Below, one piece after another: positions 24,441 through 33,042 of a stretch of 62,363 bases of DNA (its first letter is position 1; each line of letters begins with the position of its first letter). Both the position numbers and the translations under genes were made by a program. The DNA is from UBA5336 sp038522375 (GTDB lineage: Bacteria > Pseudomonadota > Alphaproteobacteria > Caulobacterales > Hyphomonadaceae). Under the pieces are notes generated by a model. The model ran no database searches. It was not told the DNA's origin and saw nothing but the letters and a program-made list of their open reading frames with translations. The stretch lies in the NCBI GenBank assembly GCA_038522375.1, contig JBCBKE010000006.1, forward strand, positions 1-62,363, given 5' to 3'.

Positions 24441-24544
24441 GGCAGGCGGAACTCGGCGGGACTTGCCGGGGCGATCGACACCCGGGCGGCTAACAGCGCG
24501 TTAAACAAGGCGGGCTCGCCTCGGCGATGGGTTACGTTTAAGCC

Positions 24545-25894
24545 ATGATGATGAACAAGGATTTGACGCCCGCCGACGACATATACGCAGCGCCGGCCCA
24601 GTGGCTGGCCCGCGGGGTCGGCGCCCAGGGGAACGTGTTCCTCACGGGGCGGGCAGGATCTGGTAAATCGACCCTGTTAAAGCGCATTCTCGGCGATGCG
24701 GGCGAAAAGGCGATTGTTCTCGCTCCCACGGGCATCGCAGCGGTGAATGTGGGCGGGCAGACCATCCATTCATTCTTCAAGTTCCCGCCACGCATGATCG
24801 AACCAGCCGATATTCGTCGGCTGCGCACGACAAGGCTGATGAAGGCGATGGAGACCCTGGTGATTGATGAAATTTCCATGGTGCGGGCGGACATGCTGGA
24901 TGCGATCGACCGGTCCTTGAAGCTGAACCGGGCGTCAAAGCGGCCCTTTGGCGGCGTGCGGATGATCCTGTCCGGCGATCTTCACCAATTGCCGCCCGTG
25001 GTGCGAGGTGAAGAGCATGAACTCCTCGATGAGCGGTTTGGCGGGGCTTACTTCTTCAACGCGCCGGCCTTCCACGAGGGGGAGTTTTCGTTGCTGGCCC
25101 TGAAGCACATGTTCCGCCAGTCCGACCCCCAATTCCTGGCGATCCTCGGTTCGATCCGCCAGGGCCGTCTGACCCAGAGCGACGAGCGGTTGCTGGCAAG
25201 GTGCGTGTCGGGCCGGACAGCGATCGACGCCAGCGAGACCCACGTGGTGCTGACGCCGAACAACAACAATGCGTTCCGGATCAACCTGGCCCGGCTGGAA
25301 GGGCTCGCCACGCGGTCGAAGACGTTTGCGGCGACCGTGGATGGCAGGTTCGATGAGAAGGCGTTTCCCACCGAAGCCGACCTGGAACTGAAAGAGGGCG
25401 CGCGGGTGATGCTGATCCGCAATGATCCCGAGGGCCGGTGGGTCAACGGCACAATTGGCACCGTGGAGGGGTTCACGTCTACGGCAGTGATCGTCGCCAT
25501 CGGCGGCAAGGCCTATCCGATCGAGCCGGTGGCCTGGGAGAATTACCGCTACGAACTCGACACGAAGACCAACAAGGTGAAGCGGGAAACCGTTGGCACC
25601 TTCAAGCAGCTCCCCCTGCGGCTGGCCTACGCGATCACGATCCACAAATCCCAGGGCATGACGCTGGAGAAGGTCTATCTCGATTTCGACCGGGGCATGT
25701 TTGCCCATGGACAGGCCTATGTGGCCCTCTCGCGGGCGGTGAGCCTCGAGGGCCTGGAGCTGAGCCGGGGACTCCGGCCGCGGGACCTTGTGATTGATCG
25801 GCGCGCCTTCCAGTTTGGCGACCTGGAGCGGATCGAGGATACCGACGCCTACCTGCTGGCGAAACTGTCAGCGAAGGATGGCCGGCTAGTTTAG
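24545..25894 (+). CDS. PIF1-like ATP-dependent helicase
   Basis: A 449-residue superfamily 1B helicase: Walker A (LTGRAGSGKSTLLKRIL), APTGIAAVNVGGQTIHSFF (motif Ia), Walker B (LVIDEISMVRADML), motif III (ILSGDLHQLPPV), and the C-terminal UvrD-like end (LAYAITIHKSQGMTLEKVYLD, YVALSRAVSLEGLEL). Three consecutive ATGs (24545, 24548, 24551) could each be the start. It unwinds DNA 5' to 3' by family analogy. Its last 9 bases overlap the end of the convergent GH5-like gene. Confidence 0.88.
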   Translation: MMMNKDLTPADDIYAAPAQWLARGVGAQGNVFLTGRAGSGKSTLLKRILGDAGEKAIVLAPTGIAAVNVGGQTIHSFFKFPPRMIEPADIRRLRTTRLMKAMETLVIDEISMVRADMLDAIDRSLKLNRASKRPFGGVRMILSGDLHQLPPVVRGEEHELLDERFGGAYFFNAPAFHEGEFSLLALKHMFRQSDPQFLAILGSIRQGRLTQSDERLLARCVSGRTAIDASETHVVLTPNNNNAFRINLARLEGLATRSKTFAATVDGRFDEKAFPTEADLELKEGARVMLIRNDPEGRWVNGTIGTVEGFTSTAVIVAIGGKAYPIEPVAWENYRYELDTKTNKVKRETVGTFKQLPLRLAYAITIHKSQGMTLEKVYLDFDRGMFAHGQAYVALSRAVSLEGLELSRGLRPRDLVIDRRAFQFGDLERIEDTDAYLLAKLSAKDGRLV

Positions 25895-26932
25895 CGTGTC
25901 GCCATCGCGGAACAGGGCATCGATCAGTTCCGGGACCCAGCGGCCCGTTTCCACGTCAAACAGCCCATGGTCGCCGGAATAGGTCCAGTGGCACCAGCCG
26001 ATCTGATTGTCCTCGGCGGTCTGGCGCACGGCTCGGGTCCAGCGGGCACGCATGACGGCCGGCACGTCTGCATGGACGCCAAACCCGCTGATCAGAACGG
26101 GTTCGCCAAGCCTGGCCCGGGCCTCGGAGATCGTTTGCATGTCTGCCATCACGGACCGGAAGTCGGCCATGGAGCCCCAATCGACTTGTTCCGAGGCGTG
26201 ATCCAATGGGGCTGGCTGGGTCACGGAGACCGGTTCGAAGTAACGGACCGCGCGCATGGTGCGAGCGTCGCCGGTGGCGGTCGCGGTGGTGAGGGCTTCA
26301 AGGCTGCTGTCGGCGACGGGGACGATGACCCAGCGGCGCGTGTCGGCGGCCCGAATGCTGCCAAGCGTGACATCGTTGAGATCGCTGAGGCGGGAGCCGG
26401 TCAGGTCACCGGTTGGTGCGTCGACCAACTCGAAGTAGAGCGCGTCCGACTGGTCGCGGAAATGGATGGCCAATTGGGTCCAGACCTGGTTCAGTTGCCC
26501 TGTCTGAACGAGGGGGTCGGTGTCCTGATCGGCGACATCGGAGACGGTGAGGACAACGCCGAGATTGGCGGCCGACGCCCAATCCACGACCTGATCGAGC
26601 CGTTCGAGCGCTGCTGGCTTGAGCTGGTAGGGCGCGGTGTCGCCTGTAAACGCCATCAATGGCAGGGGAAGGCGCACCGTGTCGAAGCCCGCCGATGAAA
26701 TCGACATGAGATCGCTTCGGGTCACCGCATCGGACCAGGCGAGGTCCTCGTCCAGACCCAATGTGTCGGTCAGGTTCACGCACCGATCGATGGGACCTGA
26801 AAGCGCTGCGGCGGTCCGGGCCGGGTCTGACGGCGATTGCGGGCCGCAGGCAACCACTGCCATGGCAAGGGCGGATGCCGCGAGCGGGGCCCGCGAAGCG
26901 ATCCGGGTGATCTGTTTTGCGAGGATGGCCAT
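25886..26932 (-). CDS. GH5-like lipoprotein, catalytic residues lost
   Basis: A 348-residue predicted lipoprotein (lipobox AVVAC, Cys29) with a GH5 (cellulase-like) barrel. The family pattern is clear: CVNLTDTLGLDED, SSAGFDTVRLPLPLMAF, LERLDQVVDWASAANLGVVL and GWCHWTYSGDHGLFD. Both catalytic Glu are missing: the acid/base motif NEP reads DAP (Asp171-Ala172), and the nucleophile motif GEFG reads SGFG (Gly283). It is therefore likely a non-hydrolytic, glycan-binding pseudoenzyme at the envelope. Start 26932 fits the signal sequence; the extension to 27022 does not. Confidence 0.72.
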   Translation of the reverse strand: MAILAKQITRIASRAPLAASALAMAVVACGPQSPSDPARTAAALSGPIDRCVNLTDTLGLDEDLAWSDAVTRSDLMSISSAGFDTVRLPLPLMAFTGDTAPYQLKPAALERLDQVVDWASAANLGVVLTVSDVADQDTDPLVQTGQLNQVWTQLAIHFRDQSDALYFELVDAPTGDLTGSRLSDLNDVTLGSIRAADTRRWVIVPVADSSLEALTTATATGDARTMRAVRYFEPVSVTQPAPLDHASEQVDWGSMADFRSVMADMQTISEARARLGEPVLISGFGVHADVPAVMRARWTRAVRQTAEDNQIGWCHWTYSGDHGLFDVETGRWVPELIDALFRDGDTLN

Positions 26933-27088
26933 GACCGTCTCCCGAGCATTGACAAGCGCGGCATGCGCCCAGTTGCACCGCGTACTGGGCATCGGTGACG
27001 AAAAAGATAACGGGCCCGCCAACAGGCGCTAGAGATTCCGCCCCGGCGTCCTAGGTCCCAGCCTTCAGGCATCATGGAGGATCGCACG

Positions 27089-27712
27089 ATGCGGAAAACA
27101 TTTGCAGGTCTCACCCTTGGACTGTTGGCGGCAGGGTGCCAGCCCGAGCAGGCAGGCATCGCTCCGGCGCCTGCTTCCACACCTGCCCCGACCGCCGCCC
27201 AGGCTGAAATTGTCACAACACCGAATGGGACCGCCATGCTCTACGACCTCGATTTCAACACGATCACCGGCGAGCCGCTGCCGTTCAGCCGCTTTGAGGG
27301 CAAGGCAGTGCTGGTGGTCAACACCGCGTCCCGGTGCGGGTTTACACGGCAATATGAAGGGCTCCAGGCGCTCTGGAGCGGTTACAGGGACAAGGGGCTT
27401 GTCGTGCTGGGCGTACCATCCAACGATTTCGGCGGGCAGGAGCCCGGTACCGAGGCGGAAGTCAAAAGCTTCTGCGAGATCAATTATGGCGTTGACTTCC
27501 CATTGACGGAAAAGACCACCGTGGTCGGTACGGGGCGCCATCCCTTCTATGCCGGACTGGAAGATGCACTGGGCGAGCCGGCAAGGCCGAAATGGAACTT
27601 TCACAAGGTCCTGGTCGGGCGCGATGGCACACCGCTCAAGGCCTTTCCGTCATCGGTGGAGCCCGACGCGCCGGAACTTATCGCCGCCATCGACCAGGCC
27701 CTGGCCAGCTAG
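27089..27712 (+). CDS. glutathione peroxidase family lipoprotein
   Basis: A 207-residue protein. The start at 27089 has GGAGG 8 bases upstream. It opens with a lipoprotein signal (LLAAGC) and a Pro/Ala-rich linker, then a GPx domain with peroxidatic Cys in NTASRCGFTRQYEGL, the Gln in VPSNDFGGQEPG and the Trp in KWNFHKVLV, so the tetrad is complete. It reduces peroxides, most likely with thioredoxin-type donors as Cys-GPx enzymes do. The lipobox puts it at the outer membrane or periplasm, which is less usual for GPx. Confidence 0.85.
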   Translation: MRKTFAGLTLGLLAAGCQPEQAGIAPAPASTPAPTAAQAEIVTTPNGTAMLYDLDFNTITGEPLPFSRFEGKAVLVVNTASRCGFTRQYEGLQALWSGYRDKGLVVLGVPSNDFGGQEPGTEAEVKSFCEINYGVDFPLTEKTTVVGTGRHPFYAGLEDALGEPARPKWNFHKVLVGRDGTPLKAFPSSVEPDAPELIAAIDQALAS

Positions 27713-27751
27713 CCCTCGTCAGGTTTTGGCCCCCGGCTCTTGCAGGGAGGC

Positions 27752-28633
27752 TCAGAAAAGGTCGGGATCCTCGCCCGCGGGGGCAAGGTTTGCGAAGTCG
27801 AACAGCCGCCCATCCTGGAGGTGGGACGGGCGGATGTTCGTCAGTGCGCGCGCCATGGATGCCTTTGTTCCGGGCATTTCGCGTTCCCAGGCGTCCAGGC
27901 GCCGGGTCATCTGAACCCGTTGGAGGCCGTCCTGGGAGCCACACAGGTTGCAGGGGATGATCGGGCAATCAAGGGCGGCGGCGTAGCGGGCAAGGTCGCT
28001 TTCGTGGCATTGGATCAGGGGCCGGAGAACGGCAACGTCGCCCGCATCGTTCAGGAGCTTTGCCGGCATGGCGGCGAGGCGGCCCCCATGGGTGATGTTC
28101 ATCATGAAGGTCGCCAGGGCATCGTCCCGGTGGTGGCCCAGAACGATGGCCTCGCATCCCTGATCCCGCGCCACCCGGTAGAGGATACCCCGTCGTAACC
28201 GGGAGCAGAGAGCACAGTAGGTCTTGTTTTCGGGCACTTTTTCGGTGACGATCGAATAAGTGTCCTCGGTCGCGATGATATGGGGCACGCCCAGGGCTTC
28301 GAAATAGGTAGGCAAGGTGTCTTCCGGAAACCCGGGCTGTTTCTGATCGAGGTTGCAGGCCAACAACTCGACCGGAAGGTCGCCATGGGCCTTGAGGTCC
28401 AGCAGGATGCCGAGAAGGGCGTGGCTATCCTTGCCGCCCGAGAGGCAGATGAGCCATTTCGGGCGCTTGCCAGCCGCGGCGGCAGCGCGATCGACCATGC
28501 CGAACGCGGCGATGGTGTCGCCCGCTTCGCGCTTCAGACGCTTCCTCAGCCGATTGAAGTTTGTCGTCGCCGGCGCCCGGGAGAAGAGGGTGCGGGCGAT
28601 GGCGGCGTAATCGGTGGGGCTGTCTGGGGTCAC
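27752..28633 (-). CDS. ttcA: tRNA 2-thiocytidine synthetase
   Basis: A 293-residue PP-loop enzyme: LSGGKDS at 64-70, and the Fe-S ligands Cys140/Cys143 (TYCALCSRLRRG) and Cys228/Cys231 (IPCNLCGSQ). HHRDDALATFMMN is the other conserved segment. TtcA thiolates C32 of certain tRNAs using ATP and a [4Fe-4S] cluster. It begins 9 bases after the RNase D gene on the same strand, so they are co-transcribed, both acting on RNA. Confidence 0.92.
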   Translation of the reverse strand: MTPDSPTDYAAIARTLFSRAPATTNFNRLRKRLKREAGDTIAAFGMVDRAAAAAGKRPKWLICLSGGKDSHALLGILLDLKAHGDLPVELLACNLDQKQPGFPEDTLPTYFEALGVPHIIATEDTYSIVTEKVPENKTYCALCSRLRRGILYRVARDQGCEAIVLGHHRDDALATFMMNITHGGRLAAMPAKLLNDAGDVAVLRPLIQCHESDLARYAAALDCPIIPCNLCGSQDGLQRVQMTRRLDAWEREMPGTKASMARALTNIRPSHLQDGRLFDFANLAPAGEDPDLF

Positions 28634-28642
28634 GTCGTCGGT

Positions 28643-29257
28643 TTAGCTGTGGGCAAAGATGTCGGTGTCCGGCCACCCCTCGAGGTCGAGCGCGGCGCGG
28701 GTCGGCAGGAATTCGAAGCAGTTGAGGGCAAGGCCCAGCCGACCTTCGCGCTCCAGCATGGCTTCAAGACCCTCCTTGATGGTGTGCAGGTAGAGCACGT
28801 CAGAAGCGGCGTATTCGCGTTGTGCGGGGCTTAGCTCATCGGCGCCCCAGTCCGAACTCTGCTGGGCTTTCGAAAGATCGACCCCGGCCACCTCCTTGGC
28901 GAGGTGCTTGAGGCCGTGCTGGTCGGTATAGGTGCGGGCGAGCCGTGAAGCGATCTTTGTGCACCAGACCGGTGCGCATGTCACGCCAAGCCAGAACATG
29001 ATCATGCCCACATCGAAGCGCGCATAATGGAAGAGCTTCAGCACGTCGGGATCGGCGAGCAACGCGCAGAGGTTGGGGCACTCATAGTCGCGGGTGAGCT
29101 GGACCAGGTGAGCCGCCCCATCACCCGATGAAAGCTGGACGACACACAGTGCATCACGGCCCGGCTGCAATCCCATGGCTTCAGTATCCACCGCGACGGT
29201 CTTGCCGAGATCGAGGCCGGCTGGAAGGTCGCCCTTGTGCAGGTGGATGGTCGCCAT
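28643..29257 (-). CDS. short ribonuclease D (3'-5' exonuclease)
   Basis: A 204-residue DEDD-family exonuclease made of the catalytic domain only, without the HRDC domains of E. coli RNase D. Acidic residues are in VAVDTEAMGL (ExoI), FHYARFDVGM (ExoII) and EYAASDVLYLHTI (ExoIII, DEDDy type with Tyr). It probably trims RNA 3' ends. Short forms like this are common in alphaproteobacteria. First gene of the pair with ttcA; divergent from egtB. Confidence 0.88.
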   Translation of the reverse strand: MATIHLHKGDLPAGLDLGKTVAVDTEAMGLQPGRDALCVVQLSSGDGAAHLVQLTRDYECPNLCALLADPDVLKLFHYARFDVGMIMFWLGVTCAPVWCTKIASRLARTYTDQHGLKHLAKEVAGVDLSKAQQSSDWGADELSPAQREYAASDVLYLHTIKEGLEAMLEREGRLGLALNCFEFLPTRAALDLEGWPDTDIFAHS

Positions 29258-29378
29258 GGTCGTGGTCCGCGTGTGAAAATGGTGTGCCCTGAGCCTTTAG
29301 CGCGCTTGTGACGGTTCTGTAAGTGGGGTGGTCATTGGCGCGTTAAGTCTCTAAATGCCCGCAAAAGGGGAATGCGCC

Positions 29379-30659
29379 ATGGATTATCACCTCCGGGCAA
29401 GGCCGAGCGCTTCGGCGTCTGAATTGTATGCCGACTTCAAGGCTGTCCGGGGGGTCACGACCGCCCTGGCAACCGATCTCACGGATGCGGACGCGACCGT
29501 GCAGTCGATGGAGGACGCCAGCCCGGCGAAATGGCACCTGGCCCACACCACCTGGTTCTTCGAAACGTTTCTCCTCGCGCGCCATGCGCCGGACTATGCG
29601 CCTTTCGACGCGCGCTATGCGTTCCTCTTCAATTCCTATTATGAGGGCGCTGGCGAACGCCATGCCCGGCCCAAGAGGGGCCTGATCACGCGGCCTGGAT
29701 TGGACGAGGTCTTCGACTATCGCGCCCATGTGGACAGGGCCATGGAAACCCTCCTGGAGGAAGACCGCGGCGCCGACGTGCGCGACCTTGTCGTGCTGGG
29801 CCTTCACCATGAGCAACAGCACCAGGAACTGATGCTCACCGACCTGTTGCACCTGTTTGCGCAAAACCCGCTGCGGCCGGCTTTCAAGTCGCCCGCGCCG
29901 CTGGCGGTGACCGATACGTCAGAACTGCCAAAGGGCTGGACTGCGTTTCCGGGCGGCGTCCTGCCGGTGGGGCATTTGGGTGACGAGTTCTGTTTCGACA
30001 ATGAAACCCCGGCCCATGATGCGTTGATCCGCGATTTCAGGCTCGCCAACCGGGCGGTGACCAATGGCGAATGGTCTGCGTTCATTGCCGATGGCGGGTA
30101 TGAAACACCGTCGCTGTGGTTGTCGGACGGGATTGCTGCGGTGCGTGAGCAGGGCTGGACAGCGCCGCTATACTGGGAACAGCGGGACGGGACCTGGTGG
30201 TCGATGACCCTGCGCGGCTTTCAGCCCTTGGACCTGCGCGCGCCGGTTTGCCATGTCAGCTACTTCGAAGCCGAAGCGTTCGCGAGATGGGCGGGCAAGC
30301 GGCTGCCGACAGAAGCCGAGTGGGAAATCGCCGCGCGCGACGCTGGTCCGGCGGCGGGGAACGATCTTGCATCCGGACGGTTGAGACCAGCGCCGCAGGC
30401 CGGATCGGAAGCCGCAATGGCGGGCTTGTTCGGCGATGTCTGGGAGTGGACCGCGAGCGCCTATCTCCCCTATCCGGGGTACGCGCCGTTGCCGGGCACC
30501 GTCGGCGAATACAATGGAAAGTTCATGAGCGGGCAGATGGTGCTGCGGGGCGGGTCGTGCGTGACGCCGGCCGGCCATGTGCGGGCGAGCTATCGCAATT
30601 TCTTCCAGCCCGACAAACGCTGGCAGTTCTCAGGGGTCCGCCTGGCGGAGGATGCCTGA
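29379..30659 (+). CDS. egtB: ergothioneine biosynthesis protein EgtB
   Basis: A 426-residue iron-dependent sulfoxide synthase: DinB-like N-terminal domain with WHLAHTTWFFETF and the iron motif HHEQQHQE, then a formylglycine-generating-enzyme-like C-terminal domain (NRAVTNGEWSAFI, RLPTEAEWEIAAR, LFGDVWEWTASAYLPYPGY, VLRGGSCVTP). It joins a sulfur donor to hercynine. The ATG at 29379 has AAGGGG 8 bases upstream and is preferred to 29355. Its stop overlaps the egtD start as TGATG. Confidence 0.93.
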   Translation: MDYHLRARPSASASELYADFKAVRGVTTALATDLTDADATVQSMEDASPAKWHLAHTTWFFETFLLARHAPDYAPFDARYAFLFNSYYEGAGERHARPKRGLITRPGLDEVFDYRAHVDRAMETLLEEDRGADVRDLVVLGLHHEQQHQELMLTDLLHLFAQNPLRPAFKSPAPLAVTDTSELPKGWTAFPGGVLPVGHLGDEFCFDNETPAHDALIRDFRLANRAVTNGEWSAFIADGGYETPSLWLSDGIAAVREQGWTAPLYWEQRDGTWWSMTLRGFQPLDLRAPVCHVSYFEAEAFARWAGKRLPTEAEWEIAARDAGPAAGNDLASGRLRPAPQAGSEAAMAGLFGDVWEWTASAYLPYPGYAPLPGTVGEYNGKFMSGQMVLRGGSCVTPAGHVRASYRNFFQPDKRWQFSGVRLAEDA

Positions 30660-31600
30660 TGGCGGATGGGGAAACGATGAACGCAGCCGCCGATCCGGCG
30701 TTCCTGAACGACGTGCTTGAAGGCTTGGCGAAACCGCAAAAGGCGGTGTCATCCCGCTGGCTTTACGACCAGCGCGGCTCGGAGCTCTTTGAAGAAATCA
30801 CCCACCTCGAGGAGTACTACCCAACACGGACGGAGCGGTCGATCCTTGCCACCCATGCAGGCGACATGGCGGCCCGCATCGGACAGGGCGCCGTGGTGAT
30901 CGAGTACGGCGCGGGCGCAGCGGTCAAGACCCGGCTTCTGCTGGATGCGCTGGCGCCCAAGGCCTATGCCCCCCTCGATATCTCCGCCGACTTCCTCCGC
31001 GAAGCAGCCAGCGGCCTCGCAGATGACTATCCTGGCATTGCGATCATCCCCCTTGTTGGGAACTTCCTGGAGCCGACCGATACGTCGGGCCTGCCGGCAG
31101 GGCCCCGGTGCGGCTTCTTTCCCGGCTCCACCATTGGCAACCTGACCGATGGCCAGATTGCGTCTTTCTTTGAGGCCGCGCGGACCACGCTGGGTCCGGA
31201 CGGCCAGTTTCTCCTGGGGTTCGACCTGAAAAAGGATCCGGCTGTCCTGGTACCGGCCTATGACGATGCGCAGGGTGTGACGGCGGCGTTCAACCTCAAT
31301 CTGCTGACCCGGATCAACCGGGAACTTGGCGGTGATTTTTCCCTGGACCGGTTCAGGCATGAGGCCCGGTGGTGCGATCGCGAAAGCCGGATCGAAATGC
31401 ACATTGTCAGCGCCTGTGACCAATCTGTCACCGTTGCGGGCCGTGTATTTGCCTTCGATGAAGCCGAGACGATCCATACCGAGATTTCCCGGAAGTTCAC
31501 CATTGCCGCGTTGTCGAAATCATTGGGGGCGACCGGGTGGCGCGTGGGTGCCACATGGCAGGACCCAAAAGGTTACTTCTGCATGGCACTGCTCGCTTGA
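30659..31600 (+). CDS. egtD: L-histidine N-alpha-methyltransferase EgtD
   Basis: A 313-residue SAM-dependent enzyme that trimethylates histidine to hercynine. It has the N-terminal SRWLYDQRGSELFEEITHLEEYYPTRTE signature, the SAM loop VIEYGAGAAVKT and FPGSTIGNLT. The start overlaps the egtB stop by one base (TGATG), so the two enzymes of ergothioneine synthesis are translationally coupled. The product protects against oxidative stress. An earlier in-frame start (30197) lies inside egtB and is rejected. Confidence 0.93.
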   Translation: MADGETMNAAADPAFLNDVLEGLAKPQKAVSSRWLYDQRGSELFEEITHLEEYYPTRTERSILATHAGDMAARIGQGAVVIEYGAGAAVKTRLLLDALAPKAYAPLDISADFLREAASGLADDYPGIAIIPLVGNFLEPTDTSGLPAGPRCGFFPGSTIGNLTDGQIASFFEAARTTLGPDGQFLLGFDLKKDPAVLVPAYDDAQGVTAAFNLNLLTRINRELGGDFSLDRFRHEARWCDRESRIEMHIVSACDQSVTVAGRVFAFDEAETIHTEISRKFTIAALSKSLGATGWRVGATWQDPKGYFCMALLA

Positions 31601-31613
31601 GGCCTGCTTCACG

Positions 31614-31652
31614 TTGACACCTCCCGATCGATAAGCCTTAACAAATGATTAA
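31614..31652 (+). promoter_or_regulatory. CtrA-type box and possible promoter before the RyR/protease operon
   Basis: A perfect TTAA-N7-TTAA (31638-31641, 31649-31652), the full consensus of the CtrA cell-cycle regulator, lies 24 bases before the lipoprotein start; flanking bases extend it to CCTTAA-N7-TTAAGG. A TTGACA -35 at 31614-31619 with a weak -10 (CTTAAC, 31637-31642) would put the box over the -10, a repressing position. The box is certain as sequence; binding is inference. Confidence 0.55.
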
Positions 31653-31676
31653 GGGGGCAAGTCGGAGGGGAACCGT

Positions 31677-33017
31677 ATGGGATCGCGCATACGACATCGG
31701 GATGTTTTCGCCACCAGCGCACTATGCCTTGTGGCAACCGGTTGCACGAGCCTCGGCAGCCAGATGGACCGTTCGGCGGAAGGTGGCGCCAATAGCGGTG
31801 TGCAGTACTATCTTCCCAAGACGCTGGTGACGATCGAACTCTACAAGTCATCACTCGATGGGTTCGTCTTTCCGCGGTTCACCGAGACCGTGGTCGGCGA
31901 CACGAATTTCTCTTATGTGGCCAAGCTCAGTCGGGCCATTGCTGCCGATAACAAACTGGCGGTTTCGGTCAATCCAAGCTCGCGGCTCCTGAATTCCGAC
32001 TCCAGGGCCTTGTCGGAGGGGCGAGGGGCCGAGTTCGCAAAGCAGTTCGCGCGTTCGGTCGTCTCCCTGGAAAGTGGCCCCGGATTCTTGCGGCGGGCTG
32101 ATATCTTCATCGGCAAGGCCGTATTCGATCCAGTCAACCCGGAGTCGGTGCGCCGCGCGAATGCATCGCTTACACGGGCGCTCGATGCGTTCATCGCGCA
32201 GGATTGCCAGTTCAAGATCGATGAGGAGAGCGGGGAATTCCTGATCCCGCCGGATATCATCGAGGACCGTAACCTCTTGAATGATTGTCTGTTCCTCACC
32301 GATTTGACCGGGCAGGACAATCCGCCGATCTCAATTCTCGTTTCCGACGATCCAAGCTTGATGCCGGAATTGGAGCGTGGTGAGAACCCGGTCTCGTCCA
32401 GTCCAATGCTTACAGCCGACGACTTCCGCGGCGCCTGCGGGAGCGGGCTGTGCTATCGGGCAACCGTACCGCATAGGCTCGCCGTGACCGTCGCTGACCG
32501 TGTCATTATCGACGAGATACTTGATTTGCCGAACAACCAGCCGCCGCTGGTGATCCAGCAGCCAGCGGGCGTCTTCGCCAACCAGAATACCACCATCGCC
32601 TGGGTCGACGGCATGCCCGAGACGGTCACCGTCGATCGGAATAGCGAGATTGTTGGTCTCGCCAGCGTGCCGGTCGGTGTCGTGGAGGCCATCTCGGAGG
32701 CGACGGTAGCCGGGTTCACCCGTGACCAGAATGAAATCAATGCTGAAATCAATCTCCTGAATGCCGAGGCCCGCTTGCTGGAAGCGGAGGCATCGCTGGT
32801 CGAGAACCAGGCGGCTGCGGAAAGGCGACTGGATGCCGTTGCAGAGGAACGGCGTCTGCAGGAAGAAGAGGAAGAGCGGCGCAAGGCGGCCGAACTGGCC
32901 GCCGCCCAGGGCGCGGCTGGAGGAGCCTTCGATGATGGCGGAAGCGGAAACCTCGATGCCACCTCGGGCGGGCGCGGTGGAAGTGATCCGCTCGCAACCA
33001 GTATTGTCCCGCGCTAG
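31677..33017 (+). CDS. lipoprotein with C-terminal coiled coil, first gene of RyR/protease operon
   Basis: A 446-residue protein with a lipobox (VATGC, Cys23). The body (25-340) has no family I recognise; it includes a hydrophilic region with paired Cys (DDFRGACGSGLCYRATVP). Residues about 345-410 form an Ala/Glu/Arg-rich coiled coil (LLEAEASLVENQAAAERR and on) before a Gly-rich tail. GGAGGGG lies 6 bases before the ATG. It would be tethered in the envelope. The protease gene follows after 25 bases, so it likely belongs to the same operon. Function unknown; a sensor or scaffold is possible. Confidence 0.7.
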   Translation: MGSRIRHRDVFATSALCLVATGCTSLGSQMDRSAEGGANSGVQYYLPKTLVTIELYKSSLDGFVFPRFTETVVGDTNFSYVAKLSRAIAADNKLAVSVNPSSRLLNSDSRALSEGRGAEFAKQFARSVVSLESGPGFLRRADIFIGKAVFDPVNPESVRRANASLTRALDAFIAQDCQFKIDEESGEFLIPPDIIEDRNLLNDCLFLTDLTGQDNPPISILVSDDPSLMPELERGENPVSSSPMLTADDFRGACGSGLCYRATVPHRLAVTVADRVIIDEILDLPNNQPPLVIQQPAGVFANQNTTIAWVDGMPETVTVDRNSEIVGLASVPVGVVEAISEATVAGFTRDQNEINAEINLLNAEARLLEAEASLVENQAAAERRLDAVAEERRLQEEEEERRKAAELAAAQGAAGGAFDDGGSGNLDATSGGRGGSDPLATSIVPR

Positions 33018-33042
33018 GCGCGCCCCGGGGAGCTGACCCAGA

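Noticed and set aside
25886..26932. Active cellulase annotation
   Set aside because: Both catalytic Glu positions are replaced (DAP for NEP, SGFG for GEFG).
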